64,000 nt of DNA from Alienimonas californiensis (GTDB lineage Bacteria; Planctomycetota; Planctomycetia; Planctomycetales; Planctomycetaceae): positions 4,905,823 through 4,969,822 of the forward strand of contig NZ_CP036265.1 of the NCBI RefSeq assembly GCF_007743815.1. The letters run 5' to 3'. Shown here one piece after another: positions 8,584-17,490 of this stretch; within the stretch, counting starts at the first letter, position 1; each line of letters opens with the position of its first letter. The notes under the pieces are model-generated. The model worked only from the letters and a program-made list of their open reading frames with translations. It searched no databases and was not told where the DNA came from. The position numbers and the translations under genes are program-made.

Positions 8584-9045
8584 CTAGCCGACGGCCTTCT
8601 CGAAGTACGCCATCACGGTATCCAGCGAGACGCCCCACAGGTCGGAGAGCACCAGCGGTCCGCCGAGGCCCAGCTTCGTAAAGGAGGCCGCGGGGGTGTC
8701 CAAGGCGACGGCGAGTTGCCGGCGCCAGTCGTCCGGCCAACCCTCGAACTGGCGGCGCTGCCGCTGATCCGCGAGCCGGCGGCCCTGCCCGGCGGTGATC
8801 GCCTCCAGCGCGGCCAGCCGGCTCTCCTCGGTGATCGCCCCCCGGTCGAGGTCGACCCGCAGGAAGAAGGTCATCACCGGGTTCAGACTCTCGTCGATCA
8901 GGGCGGAGACGAGTTTCAACTCCGACCCGAGGATCACGTCGAGTTCGCCCGCGTCCGCTTCGCCCGCCCAGACGGCCTCGGCCGCGGCGGTCGGGACGCG
9001 GCGGAACTGACCGTCGACGTCGACGACGAAGTACCGCAGATTCAT
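8584..9045 (-). CDS. Conserved hypothetical protein
   Basis: A 153-residue soluble protein from the ATG at 9045 that ends in MAYFEKAVG. Its N-terminus (MNLRYFVVDVDGQFRRVP) looks like a beta hairpin, followed by alternating strand and helix segments. It contains neither a signal peptide nor membrane segments, and I recognise no catalytic motif. Codon use matches the flanking genes, and the protein has a normal balance of charged residues, which supports it as a real gene. It is divergent from the ABC transporter ATPase gene at 9208. Confidence 0.7.
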   Translation of the reverse strand: MNLRYFVVDVDGQFRRVPTAAAEAVWAGEADAGELDVILGSELKLVSALIDESLNPVMTFFLRVDLDRGAITEESRLAALEAITAGQGRRLADQRQRRQFEGWPDDWRRQLAVALDTPAASFTKLGLGGPLVLSDLWGVSLDTVMAYFEKAVG

Positions 9046-9207
9046 CGGGCGATCCCGGTCGGAAATGAGGTGAGACGGGTTCAGGATACGGCTGCCCTCA
9101 GGCGTCGGCCATCGGGCGGAACCCTGTCCGTCGGGGGAGAGAATCGCGTTCCCGCCACGGCGTCGGTCGGACCGGAGTCCCGTGGCCGCCGTTGGTATCC
9201 TGCCGCG

Positions 9208-10290
9208 GTGACGACGCCCGAACCGCCCGCCGACCTCGCCTTCGACGATCCGCCCGCCTGCCCGCAACCGCCAGCCCCGCGGGGGAGCGGCGAGCCGGTC
9301 GTGGACGCGACGGGCCTCACCAAGACCTACCGCGACGGCTGGTTCGGCCGGACGAAGGTGCACGCCCTGCGGGGGGTGAGCTTCCGGGTGGAGCGAGGGG
9401 AGATCTTCGGCCTGCTGGGGCCGAACGGGGCGGGGAAGACCACGCTGATCAAGGTGCTGCTGGGCATTTGCCGCAAGTCCGGCGGCACGGCGACAGTGCT
9501 CGGCTGCCCCGCCGGCGCCCGGGAGGCCCGCTGTCGGATCGGCTACCTGCCGGAGGGCCACCGCCTGCCGCGGCACCTCACCGCGAACACCGCCCTCGAT
9601 TACTACGGCGGCCTGTCCGGCCTCTCCGGCGCCGACGTAAAGCGACGCCGCGGCGACCTGCTGCGGCTGGTCGGCCTGTCCAAATGGGGCGACACGAACG
9701 TCCGCAAGTTTTCCAAGGGCATGCAGCAGCGGCTCGGCCTCGCCCAGGCGATGCTGCACGACCCGGACCTGCTGATCCTCGACGAACCCACCGACGGCGT
9801 CGACCCGGTCGGCCGGGCCGACATCCGCAAAGTGCTGGGCGAACTGAAGGCCCGCGGGAAGACGGTGTTCCTCAACTCCCACCTGTTGCAGGAACTGGAG
9901 ATGGTCTGCGACCGGGCCGCGATCCTGCGGAACGGGGAGGTCCGCGGGATCGGCAACATGGACGAACTCCGCGGCGGCGGGGAGCAGATCTCCCTGCGGG
10001 TTCTGGGGGCGGAAAAGGCCGTGCGAGCGGCGTTGGTCGGGGCGCGGCTGGGCGACGTGCCGCTGCGGCCGCTGGGGGCCGACGCCGACGGCCGCGGCCG
10101 CTTCACGGTGGAACTCGCGGAGGCGGACCAGCCGCGGATCGACGCCGCCGTCGACGCCCTGCGGGCGGCCGGGGTGAGCCTGCACTCGCTGGTCCGCACC
10201 AAACCGTCGCTCGAAGACGCCTTCCTGCGGGCCGTCGCCGACGACCCCACCGCCGACGGCGTCCGTCAGGCCGGCGGCGTGACGGAATGA
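9208..10290 (+). CDS. ABC transporter ATP-binding protein (ABC-2 type exporter)
   Basis: The 360-residue ATPase of an ABC-2 exporter, from the GTG at 9208. It has Walker A GPNGAGKTT, a signature FSKGMQQRLG, Walker B LLILDEPTDGVDP and the switch His in NSHLL. The N-terminal 35 residues are a Pro-rich extension. The C-terminal 100 residues form the extra domain seen in the CcmA/DrrA-like group. The membrane partner starts 55 bases downstream on the same strand. The substrate is unknown. The pairing resembles planctomycete exporter or gliding-type ABC-2 pairs. Confidence 0.93.
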   Translation: MTTPEPPADLAFDDPPACPQPPAPRGSGEPVVDATGLTKTYRDGWFGRTKVHALRGVSFRVERGEIFGLLGPNGAGKTTLIKVLLGICRKSGGTATVLGCPAGAREARCRIGYLPEGHRLPRHLTANTALDYYGGLSGLSGADVKRRRGDLLRLVGLSKWGDTNVRKFSKGMQQRLGLAQAMLHDPDLLILDEPTDGVDPVGRADIRKVLGELKARGKTVFLNSHLLQELEMVCDRAAILRNGEVRGIGNMDELRGGGEQISLRVLGAEKAVRAALVGARLGDVPLRPLGADADGRGRFTVELAEADQPRIDAAVDALRAAGVSLHSLVRTKPSLEDAFLRAVADDPTADGVRQAGGVTE

Positions 10291-10345
10291 ATCCGGTCCT
10301 GCGTCGTCTCCCCCCGCCTTCCGCCTGCCCCCCTCCGACTTCCTG

Positions 10346-12751
10346 ATGCGTCCCTACCTGGCGATCCTGAAGGACAGCGTGCGGGAGGCGGTCCGCAGCC
10401 GCACCCTGCCGTTCCTGCTGGCCTTCTTCACCGTCGTGCTGGCCGGCGTGGCCCCGCTGGGCCTGCGGGACGAAACGGCCTGGCGGCTGGAGTCCGGCGA
10501 TCTGCTCGACGCCCGCCTGCTGCTCGGCGAACTCCGCCGTGACGAGGCGAAGGCGGGCCCCCAGCCGGGCGATCAGGTGTTGGCCGCCCTCCCCGCGGAC
10601 GTGCGGCGGGCGGTTCTCTCCACCGAGGCGGACGCGGCCCCCGTGGACGCCGAACGGCTGCGGTCCCTGTTGAACGACGACGTGCTCACCGCGTCGGGGT
10701 TCTACGACGAGGCGGCCTTCGACGGGGTGCGCTTCAACCGGCCCAACAACGCCTTCGGCGCCCCCGACGAGGAAGCCGGCGAGGCGGAACGCCTGCTGGC
10801 CGAGGGGCCGAAATCGCTCCCGGCGGAGCGGCTGGGGCGGCTCAACCGGCTGCTCCTCTCGGCGGCGTTCCCGCAGGCGATCGCCGCCCCGCAGGACGAA
10901 CGCGTCTTCCTCATCTACGGCCCCTGGGACCTGCCGGAGGACTTCACCGAATTCTTCGCTGCAAACCTTGGGCTGGAGCTGAACCGCAGCGGCGTTCGCT
11001 TCATCGCCCGACTCCTGATTGAACCCATGGCGACTTGGGTGGCCGGACCGGTCGGCGTGCTGATCGCCCTGTTGGTGACGGCCTCGCTGATCCCGCAGAC
11101 GTTTGAGGCCGGGGCGATCGACTTGCTGCTGTCCAAGCCGGTGTATCGCACGGCCACGTTCCTGACGAAGTTCGCCGGCGGCTGCGTGTTCGTGGGCCTC
11201 GCCGGGCTCTATTTGTGCGGCGGGCTATGGCTGATCGCCGGTGTGCGGCTGGGCGTGTGGGATGCCGGGCTGATCGCCGCCGCGGGGATTCTCGTGATGC
11301 AGTTTGCCGTGCTTTACAGCGTCAGCGCCGCGGTGGGGGTGTTATGGCAGAACGCGATCGTTTGCGTGATGGCGTCGGGCGTGGTGTGGGCGCTCTCCTT
11401 CGTGGTCAACGCAGCCTGGCATCAGTTTGAACTCTGGGCCGAGCAGGACCGTCCCGCCGCGGTGGTCGCCGGCGAGGGGGAGGTGTTTCAGGCGGACGTC
11501 CACGGCCGCGTGACCCGGTGGGAGCCGAACGCCCGCGAGTGGCGTCCGGCCCTGTATCCACCCGGGCGGCGTGACGAGGCGGAGACGGTGATTCCGACTT
11601 ACCGCCTCGCCGGGCCGCACTTCGTGCCGGCGGAGCGCTCGCTGGCGGCCCTCGAAATCTACTCGGTCAGCGGCGGCCCCGGCGGTACGGTGCGCTCGAC
11701 CGGCTCCCGCCGGCTCTACACGGCGACCGCCGCGAACGACTGGGAGGGAACCGCCGGCGCGGTCGCCCCGCCGCTGACGACGCACCTGCTGATTCGCCCG
11801 GACGGCGCCCCGTTGTTCGCCGGCCGCCTCGGCGTGTACACGCCCTGGGCGGAGGGGGAGGGGCCGGAGGCGCCAACGGCCGGCATGCTGGCCGCCGCCG
11901 TGCAGTGGATCGCCCAGCAGACCTACCCGCAGTTCGAGCCAGTGATCGTCCCGCCGGCCGACGGATCGCGCTCCCCGTCGTTCGCGGAACCGTTCGCCGC
12001 GGCGATCGACCCGCAGACCGGCGACCTGGCGATTTACGCCGGCGGCGTGCTGCGGCTGTACCGGGCCGGCGCGGCCGAACCGGCCGCAGAGATCACGCTG
12101 TACGACGCCGACGGCCCCGCCGGCAAACCGGGCGGGCCGCCGGCGGTCGTCGTCGCGGCGGGCGAGAGGGGGGCGCTGGTCGTGGCGGGGGAGGGCGTCG
12201 GGAAGGCGGTCGCCGCGGACGGCTCCGTCCGTGACTTCGCCCCAGTCCCGGGCCATCGCCCCCGCGGGTTCGCCGCCGATCCGCAAACCGGCCGGCTCGC
12301 CCTGGCGACGCACGGCGGCCCGCTGTGGGTCGGCTCAATCGACGGCCGGGGGGAGATCGTCACTACTGACGCCTCCGCCGGCGGCTGGGGCGAGGAGGGT
12401 GCCCTGTGGATCGGGTCCGGCCCAGACGAAGTAACCCAACTCCAACCCAACGGCGACGGCTTCCGCGAGGCGGCTCAGTTCGCCCCGGAGCCCGGATGGC
12501 TGGCTGATTTTCACCGCCTCGCGATCACTCCGCTGCACTATCTGTTGCCGGACAGCGTCGGGCTGAGCGCCACGCTCTCGCAACTCGTTCTAGGAGGCGA
12601 AGTGGAAACCCAGGAGGCGTTCGGGGCCGACCTCGACCTCCGCCAGCCGCTCCTGACATCGAACTTCTGGGGGCCGCTGATCCACAACTTCGCCTTCATG
12701 GCGGCGATCCTCGCCCTGACCTCCTGGCATGTGTCTCGCACAGACTTTTAG
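10346..12751 (+). CDS. ABC-2 type permease with large soluble insertion
   Basis: The 801-residue membrane subunit paired with the ATPase just upstream. It has a first hydrophobic helix near residue 25 (LPFLLAFFTVVLAGVAPLGL) and a soluble stretch to about 220. A cluster of five or six helices follows (about 225-355) with the typical EAGAIDLLLSKPVYR loop. Residues about 365-760 are a large hydrophilic domain with repeated strand-like segments resembling a beta-propeller (DPQTGDLAIYAGGVLRLYR, DPQTGRLALATHGGPLWVG). A last helix lies near the C-terminus. ABC-2 permeases are usually 250-550 residues, so this insertion is unusual. Its stop overlaps the convergent phosphoesterase stop by four bases. 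Confidence 0.88.
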   Translation: MRPYLAILKDSVREAVRSRTLPFLLAFFTVVLAGVAPLGLRDETAWRLESGDLLDARLLLGELRRDEAKAGPQPGDQVLAALPADVRRAVLSTEADAAPVDAERLRSLLNDDVLTASGFYDEAAFDGVRFNRPNNAFGAPDEEAGEAERLLAEGPKSLPAERLGRLNRLLLSAAFPQAIAAPQDERVFLIYGPWDLPEDFTEFFAANLGLELNRSGVRFIARLLIEPMATWVAGPVGVLIALLVTASLIPQTFEAGAIDLLLSKPVYRTATFLTKFAGGCVFVGLAGLYLCGGLWLIAGVRLGVWDAGLIAAAGILVMQFAVLYSVSAAVGVLWQNAIVCVMASGVVWALSFVVNAAWHQFELWAEQDRPAAVVAGEGEVFQADVHGRVTRWEPNAREWRPALYPPGRRDEAETVIPTYRLAGPHFVPAERSLAALEIYSVSGGPGGTVRSTGSRRLYTATAANDWEGTAGAVAPPLTTHLLIRPDGAPLFAGRLGVYTPWAEGEGPEAPTAGMLAAAVQWIAQQTYPQFEPVIVPPADGSRSPSFAEPFAAAIDPQTGDLAIYAGGVLRLYRAGAAEPAAEITLYDADGPAGKPGGPPAVVVAAGERGALVVAGEGVGKAVAADGSVRDFAPVPGHRPRGFAADPQTGRLALATHGGPLWVGSIDGRGEIVTTDASAGGWGEEGALWIGSGPDEVTQLQPNGDGFREAAQFAPEPGWLADFHRLAITPLHYLLPDSVGLSATLSQLVLGGEVETQEAFGADLDLRQPLLTSNFWGPLIHNFAFMAAILALTSWHVSRTDF

Positions 12752-13941
12752 GCGCCGTTCGCCCTGTCGTCCGGGCGGCGGAGGGTGATCCGGGTCACCT
12801 CCGGCACGGCCCCGTACCGGAGCGGCTGTCGGCCGGAGAGACCGCGGGAGACGTGCATCAGCAAGGCGCCCTCCCGGTAGGTCCCGCCGGCGTGGCGGAC
12901 GCCGTGCTGACTGGGGGCGTAGACCGGCCCGATCAGCGGCAGCGTGATCTGCCCGCCGTGGTTGTGGCCGGCGAGCATCAGGTTCACGCCCTCCCGCTTC
13001 GCCCGGGGGTACAGGTCCGGCGTGTGGGCGAGGAGCAGACGGAACGCGTCCGGCGGAGCCTGCGACCAGTCCGGCGGGCCGTTGAGCCACGGGGATTCAT
13101 CCCCCGCCAGCGCCAGCGGATCGCCGCCGCGGAGCAGCGTCTCGACCCGGCCGGAGACGTCCCCCCACCCGGCCGCCGTCATCGCCGCCCGCAGCGGGGC
13201 GACGTCGTAGTGCCAGTCGTGGTTGCCGAGGATGAACCGACAGCCGAACGCCGGGTTCGTCGCCGTCAGTTGGCCGAACGTCGGTGCGATCCAGTCGATG
13301 CGGGCCGGCTTGTCGAGCAGGTCGCCGGTAAAGACGTACAGATCGCAGCGCCAGGCGGCGAGTTCGGTGAAGGCCCGCTCGAAGAAAGGCAGACCCACCT
13401 CGCCCTGAAAGTGGCTGTCCGAGACGTGCCCGATCGTCGCCCCGTCCCAGCCGGGCGGCAAATCGGGAAGTGTCAGTTCCAACTCGACGGCTTCGAGGGT
13501 GAACTGGCCGTTCCACGGCGCCGCCGCCTGGTGACGCCGCCGGCCCGTGCCGATCGGTTTGAAGCCCAGTTCCGCCGTCACGTCGATCCGTCGCCCCTCC
13601 CGCCGCACGCCAGTCGGCAGCGGGCGGAACAGGTTGCGGGCCGTGCAGACCAGCAGCGAAATCACGCCCAGCCCGCACAGGGCGAAGTACGCCTTCCACC
13701 CCCACGGCACCGCCGACCACTCTCCGCCGCGCAACAACCGGTACCCGAACAGCCCGAACCCGAACAGCAGCCCCGGAATCGCCCCGAACACCAGCAGATC
13801 GTGCACCGCACGCACCTTGGCGGTGACCCGGTGTCGCACCTTCAAGCCGTGAAAGCGGTTGCACCACGCCGCCATCAGTTCGCAGTGGCCCGCGAACACG
13901 GCGAACAGCAGAGCGGCGTTCAGCCAGGCCTCGGTTGGCAA
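12748..13941 (-). CDS. Membrane-anchored calcineurin-like metallophosphoesterase
   Basis: Predicted to hydrolyse phosphoester bonds with two metal ions. The N-terminal 130 residues carry several hydrophobic helices, and the C-terminal 260 residues are the catalytic domain. The metal motifs in order are HVSDSHF (DxH), TGDLLDK (GDxxD), LGNHDWHYD (GNHD), LLLAHTPDLY and GHNHGGQ (GHxH). This is the YkuE/LpxG-like arrangement, which acts on lipids or lipid-linked nucleotides in known members. The start is uncertain: TTG at 13941 gives 397 residues, while an ATG at 14004 would add 21 residues and overlap the divergent gene region. Confidence 0.87.
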   Translation of the reverse strand: MPTEAWLNAALLFAVFAGHCELMAAWCNRFHGLKVRHRVTAKVRAVHDLLVFGAIPGLLFGFGLFGYRLLRGGEWSAVPWGWKAYFALCGLGVISLLVCTARNLFRPLPTGVRREGRRIDVTAELGFKPIGTGRRRHQAAAPWNGQFTLEAVELELTLPDLPPGWDGATIGHVSDSHFQGEVGLPFFERAFTELAAWRCDLYVFTGDLLDKPARIDWIAPTFGQLTATNPAFGCRFILGNHDWHYDVAPLRAAMTAAGWGDVSGRVETLLRGGDPLALAGDESPWLNGPPDWSQAPPDAFRLLLAHTPDLYPRAKREGVNLMLAGHNHGGQITLPLIGPVYAPSQHGVRHAGGTYREGALLMHVSRGLSGRQPLRYGAVPEVTRITLRRPDDRANGA

Positions 13942-14012
13942 GGGCGGTGCGGTGCGGGAGTGAAGGATGACGGGGCGAGCCGGTGAGTCTAACCCGCAAC
14001 CCACCGACGCCC

Positions 14013-15839
14013 GTGCACAAGACGCTCCGCCACGCCCTCGCCGACCTCGAACGCCACAAGCGGCTGGTGCGGATCGCGGCGCCGATCGATCCGCACCTCG
14101 AAGCGGCGGAGATTCAGCGCCGCGTCTACGCCGCCGGCGGACCGGCGTTGCTGTTCGAGAACGTCGTCGGCTGTCGGTTCCCGATGGCCTCCAACCTGTT
14201 CGGCACCCTGGAGCGGGCGAAGTTCCTGTTCCGTCACACGCTGCAACGGGTCGAGCACCTCGTCGAGCTGAAGGTCGATCCGACTGTCGCCCTGAAGGCG
14301 CCGTGGCGGTACGCCGACGTGCCGCTCGCCGCCCTCACCACGCTGCCGAAGCGGACGCGGTCCGGCCCCGTGCTGAAGAACCGCTGCCGGGTCGGCGACC
14401 TGCCGCAGATGGTCAGTTGGCCGGACGACGGCGGACCGTTCGTCACGCTGCCGCAGGTCTACACAGAGGACCCCCGCAAGCCGGGCGTGGGGAACTCGAA
14501 CCTCGGGATGTACCGCGTGCAACTCGGCGGGAACGACTACCGGCCCGACGAGGAAATCGGCCTGCACTACCAGTTGCACCGCAGCATCGGGGTGCATCAC
14601 GCCGCGGCGCTGGAGCGGGGGGAGGAGTTGCGGGTGAACGTGTTCGTCGGCGGGGCTCCGGCGATGACCGTCGCCGCGGTGATGCCGCTGCCGGAGGGGC
14701 TGAGCGAACTGATCTTCGCCGGCGCCCTCGCCGGCCGACGGATTGCCATGGCGAAGCACCCGCTGGGAAACGGCTGGCCGCGGGTGTATGCGGAGGCGGA
14801 CTTCTGCCTGTCCGGCCGGATCGTGGGCGTGAAGCCGGAGGGACCGTTCGGGGATCACCTCGGCTACTACGCTAAGGTGCACGACTTCCCGGTGATGCAG
14901 GTGGAGGCGGTGTACCACCGCGACGGGGCTGTCTGGCCGTTCACCGTCGTCGGCCGGCCGCCGCAGGAGGACACGACCTTCGGGGAGCTGATTCACGAAC
15001 TGACCGGCCCCGCGTTGCCGACCGTGTTGCCGGGGGTGAGGGGCGTACACGCGGTCGACGCCGCCGGGGTGCATCCGTTGCTGTTGGCCGTCGGCAGCGA
15101 ACGCTACGCCCCCCACACTGCGAGCGACCGGCCGGCGGAGTTGCTCACGCAGGCGAACGCGATCCTGGGGCAGGGGCAGCTCAGTCTGGCGAAGTACCTG
15201 TTCATCGCCGACGCCGCCGACGACCCGCCGTCGATGGAGGACGTCCCGGCGTTCCTGATGTACTGCCTGGCCCGGATCGACCCGACGCGCGACCTGCATT
15301 TTCAGACCCGCACCACGATCGACACCCTCGATTACAGCGGCTCCGGCCTGAACGAGGGCAGCAAGGTCGTCGTCGCCGCCCGCGGCCCGGCGAAGCGGGA
15401 ACTGCCGGAGTTCCTGCGGTCCGGCTGGCGTCTGCCCGACGGCTTCGATCACGCCGCCGTCGCGTTCCCCGGCGTCGCCTGCGTGACCGGGCCGGGCTGC
15501 GGCGGGAAGGACGGCGCTGCGGACCGGCTCGCCGCCGCGATCGACCGGGACCACCCGCTGCGGGCGTTCCCGCTGATCGTGCTGTGCGACGACGCTGCGT
15601 TCAGCGCTCGCACGGCGAACAACCTGCTCTGGACGGCATTCACCCGCTCCAACCCCGCCGCCGACCTGCACGGCGTGGACAGCTTTATGGAGGACAAGCA
15701 CTGGGGCAGCCGCGGCCCGCTGATCGTGGACGCCCGCGTCAAACCCCACCACGCCCCGCCGCTGATCGAGGACCCGGCCGTCACGGCGAAGGTCGATCGC
15801 CTCGCGGAACGCGGCGGGCCGCTGCACGGAATCCTGTAG
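14013..15839 (+). CDS. UbiD family (prenyl-FMN dependent) decarboxylase
   Basis: A UbiD-type decarboxylase of 608 residues from the GTG at 14013. The start at 13983 would add ten residues. The opening TLRHALADLERHKRLVRI matches the family start. The region PEGPFGDHLGYYA carries the conserved acidic and glycine residues around the prenyl-FMN site, and RPPQEDTTFGE and the C-terminal VDARVKPHHAPPL are also family-like. Typical UbiD proteins are 480-610 residues. Substrates may be 4-hydroxybenzoate-like acids, including the menaquinone pathway MqnP-linked type, but this cannot be settled here. No flavin prenyltransferase (UbiX) gene is in the window. Confidence 0.9.
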   Translation: MHKTLRHALADLERHKRLVRIAAPIDPHLEAAEIQRRVYAAGGPALLFENVVGCRFPMASNLFGTLERAKFLFRHTLQRVEHLVELKVDPTVALKAPWRYADVPLAALTTLPKRTRSGPVLKNRCRVGDLPQMVSWPDDGGPFVTLPQVYTEDPRKPGVGNSNLGMYRVQLGGNDYRPDEEIGLHYQLHRSIGVHHAAALERGEELRVNVFVGGAPAMTVAAVMPLPEGLSELIFAGALAGRRIAMAKHPLGNGWPRVYAEADFCLSGRIVGVKPEGPFGDHLGYYAKVHDFPVMQVEAVYHRDGAVWPFTVVGRPPQEDTTFGELIHELTGPALPTVLPGVRGVHAVDAAGVHPLLLAVGSERYAPHTASDRPAELLTQANAILGQGQLSLAKYLFIADAADDPPSMEDVPAFLMYCLARIDPTRDLHFQTRTTIDTLDYSGSGLNEGSKVVVAARGPAKRELPEFLRSGWRLPDGFDHAAVAFPGVACVTGPGCGGKDGAADRLAAAIDRDHPLRAFPLIVLCDDAAFSARTANNLLWTAFTRSNPAADLHGVDSFMEDKHWGSRGPLIVDARVKPHHAPPLIEDPAVTAKVDRLAERGGPLHGIL

Positions 15840-15904
15840 GGTCCGCTCTGCGGACCGTGAGTTTCGCCGGCGATCTTGCGAAACGGTCCGCAGAGCGGAC
15901 CCTA
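15837..15904. repeat. Perfect 22-bp inverted repeat overlapping the ubiD-family stop
   Basis: The arms 15837-15858 and 15883-15904 are perfectly complementary over 22 bases (TAGGGTCCGCTCTGCGGACC and two more) with a 24-base spacer. Each arm holds an inner near-palindrome, GGTCCGCTCTGCGGACC. The UAG stop of the decarboxylase is the first three bases of the left arm. The right arm ends six bases before the ATG of the next gene. It may be a terminator or a mobile palindromic element that landed in the junction. Confidence 0.85.
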
Positions 15905-15910
15905 CGCAGG

Positions 15911-17065
15911 ATGCTCTTTCTCCAAGCGACCGCCGCGTTCGGACTTGAGGCGGTCGTGGGCCGCGAACTGGAAGCCCTCGGGCTGCCGCCGACGGAGAAA
16001 GAGGACGGCCGGGTGCGGTTCGACGGGGAACCGGCCGATCTGGTGCGGGCGAACCTCTGGCTGCGGGCGGCCGATCGGGTGCAGGTCGTCGCGGAGGAGT
16101 TCGACTGCGACGACTACGACGCGTTCTACGAGACCGTCCGCACGCTCGATTGGACGCAATGGATCGCCTACGACGCCGCGTTCCCCGTCACCGGTCGTAG
16201 CGTGCGGAGCGCCCTGGGGCACGTGCCCACGCTGCAATCGATGGCGAAGAAGGCGATCGCCGAGGCCCTGTGCGAGGCTCGTGGCGACCGGCCGGGCTCG
16301 CCAGTGCCGGAGGTCGGGCCGCCAGTGCCGATCGAGGTGAACGTGCGGAAGGATCGCGTTTCGCTGCTGCTCGACACGACCGGCCCCGGACTGCACAAGC
16401 GCGGCTACCGCGACCTGACCGGCCCGGCCCCGCTGAAGGAAACGCTCGCCGCGGGCATCGTGCTGCTGAGCGTCTGGACCCGCGACCGGCCGCTGCTCGA
16501 CCCCTGCTGCGGAACCGGCACGCTGCCGATCGAGGCGGCGCTGATCGGGCGGAACATGGCGCCGGGGCTGCACCGGGAGTTCGTCGCCGAGGGTTGGCCG
16601 CTCGCCCCGCCGGAACTATGGGCGGAACAGCGGGCCGCCGCCGAGGCGGCGATTCTCCCCCCGCTCGAGAAACCGTTGCAGGGCGGGGACATCGACCGCG
16701 ACGCCGTCTCCGCCGCCCGCCGGCACGCCGGGCGGGCGGGGGTGGGGGAGGACGTGCACTTCCAACAGCGGACGATCGCCGAAGCCGGGGCAAAGGGATC
16801 GCACGGGGTGTTGCTGGCGAATCCCCCCTACGGCGAGCGCTTGGGCGACGCCGACGCCGTGCACGCGGACCTCGCGGCACTGCTCAACCGGCTGGGCGAC
16901 TGGAGCGCCGCGATCCTCACCCCGCACCCGGCGTTCCCTTCGATGGTCGGCCGGAAGGCGGAGCGGCGCCGGAAGCTCTACAACGGCACGCTCGCCTGTA
17001 CGCTGCACCAGTATCTCGGACCGAAGCCGCCCGCACTGGGCGGCGATCCCGTCCCGGCCGGCTAG
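15911..17065 (+). CDS. THUMP-domain 23S rRNA guanine-N2 methyltransferase (RlmL-like)
   Basis: Predicted to methylate N2 of a guanine in 23S rRNA (the RlmL position, G2445 in E. coli numbering) using SAM. Its 384 residues begin at the ATG at 15911. The order is a ferredoxin-like/THUMP RNA-binding part (about 1-165) and a Rossmann methyltransferase (about 170-370). The SAM-binding motif is DPCCGTGTLPIEAAL and the catalytic motif is LLANPPYGERLG. The E. coli enzyme is fused to a second methyltransferase (RlmK). That half is missing here, which is the common state outside gamma-proteobacteria. Confidence 0.9.
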   Translation: MLFLQATAAFGLEAVVGRELEALGLPPTEKEDGRVRFDGEPADLVRANLWLRAADRVQVVAEEFDCDDYDAFYETVRTLDWTQWIAYDAAFPVTGRSVRSALGHVPTLQSMAKKAIAEALCEARGDRPGSPVPEVGPPVPIEVNVRKDRVSLLLDTTGPGLHKRGYRDLTGPAPLKETLAAGIVLLSVWTRDRPLLDPCCGTGTLPIEAALIGRNMAPGLHREFVAEGWPLAPPELWAEQRAAAEAAILPPLEKPLQGGDIDRDAVSAARRHAGRAGVGEDVHFQQRTIAEAGAKGSHGVLLANPPYGERLGDADAVHADLAALLNRLGDWSAAILTPHPAFPSMVGRKAERRRKLYNGTLACTLHQYLGPKPPALGGDPVPAG

Positions 17066-17098
17066 GATACGCCGCCTCCCCCCTCAAGAAGCGACCCG

Positions 17099-17464
17099 AT
17101 GCCCCGCGTGCTCAACGTTGGTCAGTGCGTTCCCGACCACATGTCGATCACCTCCTATCTGCGGCGCAAGTTCGACGCGGAGGTGGTGAAGGTCGATTCC
17201 GAAGAGGACGCGCTGGAATTGGTCGCCGCCGGGAACGTGGATCTCGTGCTGGTGAACCGGCTGTACGACGCCGACGGGGCCTCCGGCCTCGACACCGTCA
17301 AGGCGATCGCCGGCCGCGACGACGCCCCGCCGGTGATGCTCGTCTCTAACTTCGCCGACGCTCAGAAACGCGCCGTCGCGGCCGGGGCCCTGCCGGGCTT
17401 CGGCAAGAACGACCTCGGCGCCGCCGAAGCCGACGAGAAGCTGGCCCCGATCCTCGGCGCCTGA
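17099..17464 (+). CDS. Pseudo-receiver (degenerate response regulator) protein
   Basis: A 121-residue protein with a receiver-like pattern of alternating strands and helices. The phosphoacceptor position is Asn in LVLVNRLYD where active receivers have Asp. The first strand (RVLNVGQCVPDH) lacks the acidic pair. A Ser in MLVSNFAD and a Lys in GFGKNDL keep the rest of the active-site frame. It is thus likely a phosphorylation-independent signalling or scaffold protein. It follows the methyltransferase gene by 33 bases on the same strand. Receivers of this kind are known in planctomycetes, but no partner is visible here. Confidence 0.75.
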   Translation: MPRVLNVGQCVPDHMSITSYLRRKFDAEVVKVDSEEDALELVAAGNVDLVLVNRLYDADGASGLDTVKAIAGRDDAPPVMLVSNFADAQKRAVAAGALPGFGKNDLGAAEADEKLAPILGA

Positions 17465-17490
17465 CCTCCGCCGTCTGCGCGACCGGTCCG

